Assembly: GCA_029857655.1 (NCBI GenBank)
Contig: JAOUGR010000025.1
Span: 1 to 12,695, forward strand
From: Gammaproteobacteria bacterium
Lineage (GTDB): Bacteria > Pseudomonadota > Gammaproteobacteria > Steroidobacterales > Steroidobacteraceae
Direction: 5' to 3'
Length of the DNA stretch: 12,695 nt
Both the position numbers and the translations under genes were made by a program. Under the pieces are notes generated by a model. It was not told the origin of the DNA, did not search any database, and saw nothing but the letters and a program-made list of their open reading frames with translations. Shown here in pieces: positions 1 to 6,659 of this stretch; position 1 is the first letter of the stretch, and each line of letters opens with the position of its first letter.

Positions 1-891
1 GACGGAGCCCTCGAGCACGAAATCGAAATTCACTTGGTCCGCACGGATCACGCTGGTCATCAGCGGAACTGCGCGCAGTGCATTCCCTGTGGGGCGCAGC
101 ACAAATGCACCGGTTCCAAGGTTGACATAGGCGGCGCGCATGTCGAGCGCGCCGGCGGCGAATGGCACGACCGACTGATCGCCACTGCAGATCACGACCG
201 GAACCGTCCCGCCATTCGATGCTAGTGTCCCGAATCGGGCTTTCGTGCCGACTGCCCGCGGCAGGATCGCCCGCGGTATCCCGAAAAGCTCCAGCAATTC
301 GTCGGACCAATTGCGCTCGAAAGGGGACCAGAGCAGCGTGCGCGCAGCATTGGCCGCGTCCGCCATGAATGGACGCTCGGCCAGCAAGCGATGCAGCAGG
401 TAGCTGGCGAGCGGCCCGGCCCGCAACCTGCTCCGTGCGGCGGCAGCACGGACTTCCGGAAGGTGATCCAGGCACCACCGCAACTTGCTTGCACCATAGT
501 GCGGCGAGAGCGGCAGGCCGGTCAGTTCATGTACTTCGCCGGCCTTGCGTGCCAGGCCCTTGAGCCAGGCGGCATTGCGACGGTCCTGCCAGGAGATGAC
601 AGGCGCGAGCGGTCGGCCATCAAGGGCATCCCAGCAGGCCAGACTCGAGCGCTGCACTGCAAACCCGGCCGCGGCCCAGCGCTCGACGGGCACGAGGCGG
701 GCAAGCTCGGCCAGGGCCGTTTCGACGCTTGCGATGATTTCCTCTGCGTCATGCTCGACATGGCCCAGCGCGTTGTGCTGTGTTGCGATGGTCACCAGCG
801 CCGCACCCAGGTGCGTGCCTTGCGCGCTGTAGGCGCTGGCGCGTGTCGCATGCCCGCCTTGGTCGATCGCGATGTAGACAGGGTCGCTCAG
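1..891 (-). CDS. FGGY-family carbohydrate kinase, glycerol-kinase-like (partial, C-terminus outside window)
   Basis: This reading frame is open from 891 to the window edge and gives 297 residues of an ATP-dependent polyol or sugar kinase. The N-terminus has the phosphate-1 motif in the form AIDQGGHATR (residues 8-17). SWQDRRN lies at 100-106, a glycerol-kinase-like stretch TGLPLSPHYGASKLRW at 124-139, and the second-domain start GDQSVVPFAAG at 237-247 carries the expected catalytic Asp238. No ATG, GTG or TTG precedes the phosphate motif nearby. The best start is CTG at 889-891, overlapping the TGA stop of the upstream phosphodiesterase, with GGAG eight bases before it. Compared with E. coli GlpK as I remember it, Arg83 is kept (Arg81), but Glu84 is Ser82 and Tyr135 is His131, so the substrate may not be glycerol. 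Family is certain; substrate and start are inference. Confidence 0.85.
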   Translation of the reverse strand, partial: MSDPVYIAIDQGGHATRASAYSAQGTHLGAALVTIATQHNALGHVEHDAEEIIASVETALAELARLVPVERWAAAGFAVQRSSLACWDALDGRPLAPVISWQDRRNAAWLKGLARKAGEVHELTGLPLSPHYGASKLRWCLDHLPEVRAAAARSRLRAGPLASYLLHRLLAERPFMADAANAARTLLWSPFERNWSDELLELFGIPRAILPRAVGTKARFGTLASNGGTVPVVICSGDQSVVPFAAGALDMRAAYVNLGTGAFVLRPTGNALRAVPLMTSVIRADQVNFDFVLEGSV

Positions 892-1661
892 GCGCGCCGC
901 TCCATGTCGCCCAAGAGCTCTGCCAGCAGGCGCCGCGGCGCCATGGATTCGACCAGCGACACGCCACGCGCGTGCAGCGCGCGTGCGTGGCCGGCATCGG
1001 TCACCTCATAAACCGCCCAGGTCCAGGGTCCGGGTGGAAGCGGTCCTGAGGCCGGTAGCCCACGCTGATCGCAAAACGCGAACTCGGGCTGCAAATCCTC
1101 GAGCTCAGCCAGGTGCAGGGCAGGATTGCCGGTGAATACCCAGCCGATCGGGATGCCGGCCGTCTTTCGCATGAGGCGGCAGGCCTCGGCATCGAAGGAA
1201 ATCACGGCACATCGGTCCAGCACGCCGGCGAGTGCCTCAATCGTGCGGTCGATGCATTGCTGCCGCCCATGATGAACAAGGCTGGCGCGCTTGAGTTCGA
1301 CGAATGCCCTGGCGAGCGGTATTCCTTCCATCAGCCCGGCAACCGCCGTCAGCCTCGGCAGATGGGTACCGGCATGATCCGCGCCGAATCGGCGCGGCTC
1401 GCAGGCATCGATACCGTCGAGCTGCCCCGACATCATCAGCCGCAGGTCGCCGGTCGAACTGGTGGTCCGTTCCAGGTTCGAATCGTGGATGACGTAGGGA
1501 ACACCGTCGGCCGAAAGCTGAACGTCGAACTCCGCGTGCCGCAGGTCGTGGCGCCAGGCTGCCTCGAGCGCCGGCAGGGAATTTTCTGGAAAGTGTTCCG
1601 CATCGCCGCGGTGTGCGACGATTTCGGGAAGGCCGGTCCGGGCGGGGGTTGGTGTCAACAT
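888..1661 (-). CDS. ugpQ: Glycerophosphodiester phosphodiesterase (GDPD family)
   Basis: This 257-residue enzyme should hydrolyse glycerophosphodiesters from phospholipid turnover to sn-glycerol 3-phosphate and an alcohol. The GDPD fold signatures are visible: AHRGD (residues 16-20, catalytic His17), PENSLPALE (25-33), the metal and acid pair in EFDVQL (44-49), and VIHDSNLERTT (57-67, second catalytic His59). No signal peptide is seen, so a cytoplasmic UgpQ-like form fits better than periplasmic GlpQ. The start used is ATG at 1659-1661; the next codon, TTG, has better spacing from the GGAG upstream and could be the real start. The FGGY kinase follows with overlapping stop and start, so the two are probably translationally coupled. 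The neighbouring lipoprotein gene is divergent and only 35 bases away. Confidence 0.92.
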   Translation of the reverse strand: MLTPTPARTGLPEIVAHRGDAEHFPENSLPALEAAWRHDLRHAEFDVQLSADGVPYVIHDSNLERTTSSTGDLRLMMSGQLDGIDACEPRRFGADHAGTHLPRLTAVAGLMEGIPLARAFVELKRASLVHHGRQQCIDRTIEALAGVLDRCAVISFDAEACRLMRKTAGIPIGWVFTGNPALHLAELEDLQPEFAFCDQRGLPASGPLPPGPWTWAVYEVTDAGHARALHARGVSLVESMAPRRLLAELLGDMERRA

Positions 1662-1686
1662 CGCTCCGCTGGGTTGGCCGGATTAT

Positions 1687-1699
1687 AGGAGGCTCATTG
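1687..1699 (+). promoter_or_regulatory. Ribosome binding site deciding a TTG start
   Basis: A perfect AGGAGG at 1687-1692 is followed after four bases by TTG (1697-1699). This is the strongest Shine-Dalgarno sequence in the window, and it supports TTG as the start of the SPOR lipoprotein over the upstream in-frame ATG. Confidence 0.75.
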
Positions 1700-2272
1700 C
1701 GATTACAGTGGATTGTCTTGTGGATCGCCTGTGTCATCGCGATCGCAGCCTGCAGCCGGCAGGAGACCGGGTGGAGAGATGCGCGTGGCGAAGACAGCGT
1801 GCCCGCCTACGAAACCTACCTTGAACACTTTCCAGCCGGGGCGCATGCCCGGGAGGCCCGGGCGAGGATCCGCGAGCTGCATGAAGAGCACGAATGGGAC
1901 CGCGCGAGCCAGCTGCAGACCCCGGAAGGCTGGCAGCGCTATCTCGGCGCCTATCCGGAGGGCCGCTACGCCGCGACGGCGCGCGAGCGGCTTTCAGACT
2001 TCGTGCGGGCAAAGACTCCTGCTGGCGATCGTCCATACAGCGTCCAGCTGGGCGCCTACTCGAGCGAAGCCGCGGCGGCCACAGATCTTGCACGGCTGTC
2101 GCAGGATCATGCTGATCTGCTCGGAGCCCTGAAGCCGCGCATCGAATCACCCGGCGCGGGTGCGTCACTCCTGTGGCGCTTGCGCGCGGGACCGCTCCCT
2201 GAGACTGCGGCGCGCAGAATCTGCGCGGATCTTCAGGTGCGAGCCGTGGACTGCGTGCCGATGGCGGAGTAA
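1697..2272 (+). CDS. SPOR-domain lipoprotein with two short helical repeats
   Basis: The gene encodes a 191-residue envelope lipoprotein. I start it at TTG 1697 because a full AGGAGG lies four bases upstream (1687-1692). That start also places a short basic N-terminus and hydrophobic helix directly before a lipobox ending IAAC, with the acylated Cys at residue 19. Ser at +2 predicts outer-membrane sorting. An ATG at 1613 would extend the frame into the divergent phosphodiesterase gene and bury the signal peptide. The mature part holds two related TPR-like units, AYETYLEHFPAGAHAREA (around 37-54) and GWQRYLGAYPEGRYAATA (around 78-95). A SPOR domain follows from about 113 to the end (PYSVQLGAYSS onward), the module that binds glycan strands lacking stem peptides at the division septum. 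No orthologue recognised; a cell-wall or division role is inference from the SPOR domain. Confidence 0.85.
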   Translation: MRLQWIVLWIACVIAIAACSRQETGWRDARGEDSVPAYETYLEHFPAGAHAREARARIRELHEEHEWDRASQLQTPEGWQRYLGAYPEGRYAATARERLSDFVRAKTPAGDRPYSVQLGAYSSEAAAATDLARLSQDHADLLGALKPRIESPGAGASLLWRLRAGPLPETAARRICADLQVRAVDCVPMAE

Positions 2273-2273
2273 G

Positions 2274-4010
2274 TCAGCCGGTCACGCGCCTCCACAGCGC
2301 GCGACCGATCAGCCGGGCCTGGTCCTGCAGGCCGAATCGCTTCAGGTTCGTGCGTATGACACCCTCGGTGAAACGCGTGCGCTTCGAATAATCGATGTGC
2401 ACGTCCACCAGCACGGGCTGGCCGGATGCGGCCGCAGCCAGCGAATCGGCAATCACCCTGTCGATGTCGTCGTTGCTGTGCAGCGCCCGGTAGCCGACAC
2501 GGCTGGCACGCGCGAGACCCTCGAAGTCGATCTCGGGCAGGACGGTGCAGGTCTTGCGGTTGTAAGGCGTTTCCTGCGCCTGGGCGATCTGCGCCAGTTC
2601 GCCGTCGTTGAACACGAACCACACGACGCCGGTTTCTTGCGCGACGGCGGTCGCCATCTCGAGTCCGGTCATGCGCGCCGCGCCGTCGCCGACGATGCCG
2701 ACCACCACGCGGTCGGGGCGCGCAAGCTTTGCACCGATTACCGCGGGAATGCAGTAACCCATCGAATTGAAATCGGTGGGCGAGAAAAAACCGCGCGAAC
2801 CGTGAATCGGCATGAGCTCGGCGACCAGGAACGTGTGATTGCCGTCATCAGCCACGACGATCGCATCATCGGGCAGGCGGCTGCGTAGCGCGTCAAAGAA
2901 TCTGGCCGGATTCACGCGTCCCTTTGAATCATGCGCCAGCCACTCGTCGTGGTAGGCGCGCTTGTCGGCGGCTATCTGGCGGCCCACTTGTTGCGCGCGG
3001 ACAGTTCCGGCGGGCACTGATCCCAGCGATGAAATCAGTGCCGCAAGCACCGCGCGCGCGTCGCCTTCGAGCGCGATCTCGGGCCTGTAGTTGGCGCCGA
3101 ACACGCGCGGATTGATGTCTACGTGAATCAGGTTTTCGGGCGGCTCATAACCGAAGCTGCCGGTCGGGATCTCGGCGAAGCGAGTGCCGACGGCCAGCAG
3201 GCAATCGCAGTCCCTGAACGCGTTCTCGGAGGCGGGTACTGCGGAAGGTCCCAATGCGAAGCCTGCGTGCAGCGGGTGACTGGCTGGAAAAGACGACAGG
3301 CCCTGAAGGGTCGTCGCGACCGGCGCACCCAGGTTTTCCGCGAGCTGCTTCAGCTCCGCAGTCGCATCGACTGCGCCCCAGCCACAGAAGATTCCTGGCC
3401 GTGCCGACCTCTGCAGCAGTTCCGCAGCGCGGGCAATTTCCGCTGGCGGCGCCGTGTGACCGGCGCAGGGCAGCGGCGCAAACTGCGGGATATCGCCTGC
3501 CGCGCCGGTCATCAGCTGCAGATTGACGGGAATCTCGACGAATACCGGCCCTGGTTCGCCACTCATCGCCAGCCGGCAGGCCTCATAAATCACCGGGACC
3601 ACTTCGGCATGCGTGTCCACGCGCCAGCGGCCCTTGGTGATCGGCGCGAGCAGGGCATGCTGGTCCACGTCGTGCAGCTGGTAGGCGCGGCCGGTGTCGC
3701 GGCGTATGCCCCCCGCGAGCACGAGCATCGGGATCCCGTCGAGGAAGGCCTCGCCGATGCCGCTGGCGGCGTGGGTGACGCCGGCGGCCGGCACGATCAG
3801 CAACGCGCCGAGCCCGGCGCCGCTGCGACTCACCGCATCGGCCATGAACGCGCCGCCGCCTTCGTGCGCAACCAGAACCGGCGTGATCGAACCGGAAGCC
3901 GCGAATTCGTCGTACAGCTCGGTGTTATGAACGCCGGGGATACCGAAGGTGTAGTGGACGCCGGCCTGTTCGAGCGCGTGGCGGGCAAGCCACGCTGCGG
4001 TCTTGTGCAT
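2274..4010 (-). CDS. Thiamine-diphosphate-dependent enzyme, acetolactate synthase-like
   Basis: This 578-residue protein has the three-domain layout of the acetolactate synthase and 2-oxoacid decarboxylase family. The N-terminal pyrimidine-binding domain (about 1-175) has FGIPGVHNTELYD and the activating glutamate Glu50 in VAHEGGG. The central domain (about 195-335) is of the TPP_enzyme_M type. The C-terminal domain has the diphosphate motif GDG (441-443) running to Asn468-Asp469. The start is ATG at 4008-4010, with AGGAG six bases upstream; an earlier ATG at 4031 has no such site. The usual SGPGATN stretch of acetolactate synthase reads VPAAGVTHAASG here, and QLHDVDQ recalls amino-acid-derived 2-oxoacid decarboxylases. 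No regulatory small subunit gene lies beside it. I therefore do not call it IlvB. The gene converges on the SPOR lipoprotein gene with one base between stops. Confidence 0.88.
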   Translation of the reverse strand: MHKTAAWLARHALEQAGVHYTFGIPGVHNTELYDEFAASGSITPVLVAHEGGGAFMADAVSRSGAGLGALLIVPAAGVTHAASGIGEAFLDGIPMLVLAGGIRRDTGRAYQLHDVDQHALLAPITKGRWRVDTHAEVVPVIYEACRLAMSGEPGPVFVEIPVNLQLMTGAAGDIPQFAPLPCAGHTAPPAEIARAAELLQRSARPGIFCGWGAVDATAELKQLAENLGAPVATTLQGLSSFPASHPLHAGFALGPSAVPASENAFRDCDCLLAVGTRFAEIPTGSFGYEPPENLIHVDINPRVFGANYRPEIALEGDARAVLAALISSLGSVPAGTVRAQQVGRQIAADKRAYHDEWLAHDSKGRVNPARFFDALRSRLPDDAIVVADDGNHTFLVAELMPIHGSRGFFSPTDFNSMGYCIPAVIGAKLARPDRVVVGIVGDGAARMTGLEMATAVAQETGVVWFVFNDGELAQIAQAQETPYNRKTCTVLPEIDFEGLARASRVGYRALHSNDDIDRVIADSLAAAASGQPVLVDVHIDYSKRTRFTEGVIRTNLKRFGLQDQARLIGRALWRRVTG

Positions 4011-4109
4011 GGAATCTCCTGGCCGCCACATTGCGGCGCAAGGATTACTGCACTATCCGGGCGCTTGAGCAAGCGATCCGGGGTTGGGCAGTCAGATCCC
4101 CCTCGGTCA

Positions 4110-4694
4110 TCAGTGGTCGGTCATGCGCCACTCGCCATCGCCGAAGCGGCAGGCGCTACCACGCCTGGTTATCTTGTGGCCGCCTGACACGCGCACCAGC
4201 GTGAATCGGCGGCAGATGCGATCGTCGCGCTGGAACCGGCCGCTTGGCGTCAGCGTGTACCGCATGTCCGACCGGGCACCGTCCCAGTGGACCCGGCGGC
4301 CGTCTTCAAGCATCTCCAGGGAATGACCGAAGCAGGCACGGTCGTTATGATCCATGTCTTCTCCGATCTCGTGACCGATGATTGCGCCGATCGTCGCGCC
4401 GGCGAGGATCGCAATCAGGCGGTTGTCGTCGTTGCCGACAGCCGAACCGACCGCTCCGCCGACGACGGCGCCGAGCACGGTGCCGACGCGATCACGATCG
4501 CAATGGCCCTCGCGGATGCCGTAATCATCCTTCCAGTGATGGCCTGTATAGCCGACATAGTAATGGTCGTGTTTGGCCCGCCAGCCATGGGCGGGCGCCT
4601 GCGGCGGCGGGTCGGCGAGCGCAACGGGCACGCTCATCACAGCGGTGATCAGCAAAGTCATCGTGGCGGCCAGCAATCTGCGATGGCGCATCAT
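4110..4694 (-). CDS. Exported glycine-zipper protein, 17-kDa surface antigen type
   Basis: The gene encodes a 194-residue protein with a Sec signal peptide (basic start, hydrophobic core, cleavage after VALA at residue 27) and no lipobox. A glycine zipper follows (about 71-110), with small residues at regular spacing in VGTVLGAVVGGAVGSAVG and again in AGATIGAIIG, typical of membrane-inserting helix pairs. The C-terminal part (about 117-185) matches the pattern of rickettsial and Legionella surface antigen domains: a Trp-containing strand, then CRRF, then GSACRFGDGEWRM. Four cysteines (65, 121, 161, 182) remain after processing and could form disulfides. I start at the first of two adjacent ATGs (4692-4694), which has GAGG eight bases upstream. 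It stands alone, 138 bases after gcdH and about 100 bases before the TPP enzyme. The precise function is unknown; an envelope role is inference. Confidence 0.82.
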   Translation of the reverse strand: MMRHRRLLAATMTLLITAVMSVPVALADPPPQAPAHGWRAKHDHYYVGYTGHHWKDDYGIREGHCDRDRVGTVLGAVVGGAVGSAVGNDDNRLIAILAGATIGAIIGHEIGEDMDHNDRACFGHSLEMLEDGRRVHWDGARSDMRYTLTPSGRFQRDDRICRRFTLVRVSGGHKITRRGSACRFGDGEWRMTDH

Positions 4695-4779
4695 GGTGTT
4701 TTCCTCGTGATGCCTGCGAAGTCGGGGCAGCAGGCTCGAGAACAGTCTAGTGCGGCAGCGGCTGAACTGAAGCTGAAGA

Positions 4780-4793
4780 ACCCACAAGTGGGT
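4780..4793 (-). terminator. Weak hairpin downstream of gcdH, possible terminator
   Basis: The perfect inverted repeat ACCCAC-AA-GTGGGT lies 40-53 bases after the gcdH stop. On the minus strand it is followed by TCTTC rather than a clean T run, so intrinsic termination is only possible. A second short repeat, CTGGC with GCCAG six bases apart, lies at 4805-4820. Confidence 0.22.
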
Positions 4794-4832
4794 GATTTCG
4801 TGACCTGGCGCACGGGCCAGACGGCTCCGGGC

Positions 4833-6041
4833 TCAGAATGCGTTGATGCCCGTCAGTTCGCGACCAATCGTTAGCTGATGGATCGTTTCAGTGCCTTCGT
4901 AGGTTATGACGCTCTCGAGATTGAGCGCGTGGCGTATCGGCACGTACTCGGCGCTGATCCCCGAGCCGCCCAGCATGTCGCGCGCGTCGCGCGCGACGTC
5001 TATGGCCATGCGGCAATTGTTCCACTTGGCAAGCGCTACCTGCGCCGGCTGCATGCGACCGGCATCCTTCAGCCGGGCGAGCTGCAGCGAAAGCAGCTGC
5101 GCGCAGGTGATGCCGCGTGCCATCTGCGCAAGCCGTATCTGGATCGCCTGGTTCGCGGCCAGCGGCCGGCCGAACAGGATGCGTGACTGGGTGTAATCGA
5201 GCAGCTGGGAAAGGCAGGCCTGCGCCGCGCCAATGACGCCCCAGGTGATGCCGAAGCGCGCCTGCGTCAGGCAGGACAACGGGGCCTTCAGCCCGATCGT
5301 GCTGCCCGGCAGCACATTTGCCTCCGGTACCACGACATCCTCAAGGTACAACGCGCCGGTCGACGAGGCTCGCAGCGAAAACTTGCGCTCGATCTCCGGC
5401 GCCGCGAATCCCCGCATGCCTTTCTCGACGATGAATCCACGGATTCCTTCCTCCGTCTTTGCCCATACGATCGCCAGATCCGCGATCGGCGCATTCGTGA
5501 TCCACATCTTCGCGCCATTCAGCACCCAGTCCCGGCCGCGTCGTTTCGCATGCGTTTTCATGTTGCCGGGATCCGAACCACCGTGCGGCTCGGTCAGCCC
5601 GAAACAGCCGATCAACTCGCCGGTAGCCATGCGCGGCAGGAACCTGTCCTTCTGCGCATCGCTTCCGTAGGCGTGAATCGGGTACATGCAGAGGCTCGAC
5701 TGCACGGATACGAAGCTGCGTATGCCGGAATCGCCACGCTCGAGTTCCTGGCAGATCAGGCCGTAGGAAACCGCATTCATGTCCGCGCAACCGTACCCGG
5801 AAAGCGAACTGCCGAGCAGGCCGAGCGCGGCAATTTCGGGCACGAGCTCGCGCGGGAAAGTGTGTTCCTCGAAATGTTTCTGTATCACGGGCAGGACTTT
5901 TTCGTCGACGAGCCGCGCGACCGAATCCTGGACCATGCGCTCCTCGTCGCTGAGCGCGCCACGGATGTCGTAGAGGTCGAGCGCATCGAACGCGGCTTTT
6001 CTGGCCATGCCGGGTGCGGCGAGATCGGCGACGGTTGCCAT
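4833..6041 (-). CDS. gcdH: Glutaryl-CoA dehydrogenase
   Basis: This 402-residue acyl-CoA dehydrogenase is predicted to oxidise and decarboxylate glutaryl-CoA to crotonyl-CoA with FAD, in lysine and tryptophan degradation. Family signatures include the FAD segment CFGLTEPHGGSDPGNM (126-141), MWITNAP (169-175) and the C-terminal LGGSGISAEY. The glutaryl-CoA-specific features are present: DSGIRSFVSVQSSL with Arg108 (equivalent to substrate-binding Arg94 of human GCDH), and ITYEGTETIHQLTIGRELTG with the catalytic base Glu382 preceded by Tyr381. The ending GINAF also fits. Length is normal for the bacterial enzyme. The start is ATG at 6039-6041, with GGAG nine bases upstream. The gene follows two lipoprotein genes by 17 bases and is probably co-transcribed with them, which is an odd partnership. 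No electron-transfer flavoprotein or glutarate activation gene is in view. Confidence 0.94.
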   Translation of the reverse strand: MATVADLAAPGMARKAAFDALDLYDIRGALSDEERMVQDSVARLVDEKVLPVIQKHFEEHTFPRELVPEIAALGLLGSSLSGYGCADMNAVSYGLICQELERGDSGIRSFVSVQSSLCMYPIHAYGSDAQKDRFLPRMATGELIGCFGLTEPHGGSDPGNMKTHAKRRGRDWVLNGAKMWITNAPIADLAIVWAKTEEGIRGFIVEKGMRGFAAPEIERKFSLRASSTGALYLEDVVVPEANVLPGSTIGLKAPLSCLTQARFGITWGVIGAAQACLSQLLDYTQSRILFGRPLAANQAIQIRLAQMARGITCAQLLSLQLARLKDAGRMQPAQVALAKWNNCRMAIDVARDARDMLGGSGISAEYVPIRHALNLESVITYEGTETIHQLTIGRELTGINAF

Positions 6042-6058
6042 CGGGGAATCTCCGGGGC

Positions 6059-6646
6059 TCAGCCGGGCTGCATGCCAAGGCGAGCCATCAGGTCCTGCGT
6101 CATCGTTTCAACATTGCGGGCCTTGGTGACAGCGCCTTCGAAGTCCCCGGCCATGTATGCCGCGTTGGCTTCGTCCCAGTCGGCCTTGGCGCTGCCGAAG
6201 GCCGCATTGGCCTCTTCGAGCAATCCCTTATCCATGTCTTTCGGCAACTTGTGCATCTTGCCGAGTGCGCCGAGCCGGGTCCCGATACCGGCGACCAGGC
6301 CCGGCAGGCTGCCCGACAAGCGGGTCCATTCCGAGTTGAGCTCGGCGAGCCGCTTCTGCTTCGCCTCGACCGATTCCCTGGCGAGTTCCTCGGCATGCGC
6401 GGGCACGTCCCTCACCGCGGCAATGGCGTCCGAATAACGCTCTTCGTCGAAAGCCTTGCGCGCAGCTTCGAGCTCCGCCTTCACTTCAGCATAGCGTTCG
6501 GGCACGTATTTCTGCGCGTCCTCATAAACCGCCTGGAGAGCGCCTTCCGCAGCGTCAATGGCTGCGGCTGCCGGGTCTCTCTGCGAACAGCCTGCAGCCA
6601 GGAACATGAGCGCAGCTAGCGCGGCAAATCGGATCTTCATCTTCAC
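6059..6646 (-). CDS. Helical lipoprotein, second of a tandem paralogous pair
   Basis: The gene encodes a 195-residue lipoprotein of unknown function. It has a signal peptide with the lipobox LAAGC (Cys20), and Ser at +2 predicts the outer membrane. The mature chain is almost entirely Ala/Glu/Lys/Arg-rich and should be alpha-helical. It is homologous along its whole length to the gene just upstream: both share QKY-PERY near the start, a central SEW followed by a run ending in Pro-x-x-x-Ala, then ADW, F-E-x-AV-x-x-AR, and a final M-x-x-LG. The start is GTG at 6644-6646, with GAGGAGG five bases upstream; the ATG two codons later is spaced less well. Ten bases separate it from its paralogue and 17 from gcdH. 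It loosely resembles small helical lipoproteins of the DUF4398 kind, but I cannot assign it. Confidence 0.82.
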   Translation of the reverse strand: MKMKIRFAALAALMFLAAGCSQRDPAAAAIDAAEGALQAVYEDAQKYVPERYAEVKAELEAARKAFDEERYSDAIAAVRDVPAHAEELARESVEAKQKRLAELNSEWTRLSGSLPGLVAGIGTRLGALGKMHKLPKDMDKGLLEEANAAFGSAKADWDEANAAYMAGDFEGAVTKARNVETMTQDLMARLGMQPG

Positions 6647-6659
6647 GCGCGCCTCCTCA
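6647..6659 (-). promoter_or_regulatory. Strong ribosome binding site overlapping upstream stop
   Basis: On the minus strand the TGA stop of the upstream lipoprotein (6657-6659) runs straight into GAGGAGG, followed by five bases and GTG. The stop and the Shine-Dalgarno sequence share bases, so translation of the two paralogues is probably coupled. The site favours the GTG start at 6646 over the ATG at 6640. Confidence 0.65.

Noticed and set aside
391..1011. A 206-residue plus-strand open frame
   Set aside because: It is the antisense shadow of the FGGY kinase and phosphodiesterase genes in high-GC DNA, with no family resemblance or ribosome binding site.
1613..1696. An ATG start at 1613 for the SPOR lipoprotein
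   Set aside because: It overlaps the divergent phosphodiesterase gene and displaces the signal peptide from the N-terminus; TTG 1697 has AGGAGG correctly spaced.
4044..4072. A TTGCTC-N17-AGTAAT promoter for the TPP enzyme
   Set aside because: Only three of six and four of six positions match consensus; too weak to list as a feature, although the spacing is ideal.
4062..4075. Palindrome CGCTTGAGCAAGCG as a terminator after the glycine-zipper gene
   Set aside because: The loop is at most a few bases and no T run follows on either strand.
3123..4187. A 354-residue plus-strand open frame
   Set aside because: It is antisense to the TPP enzyme gene; its composition is Arg/Gly/His-rich and resembles no protein family, while the opposite frame has clear cofactor motifs.
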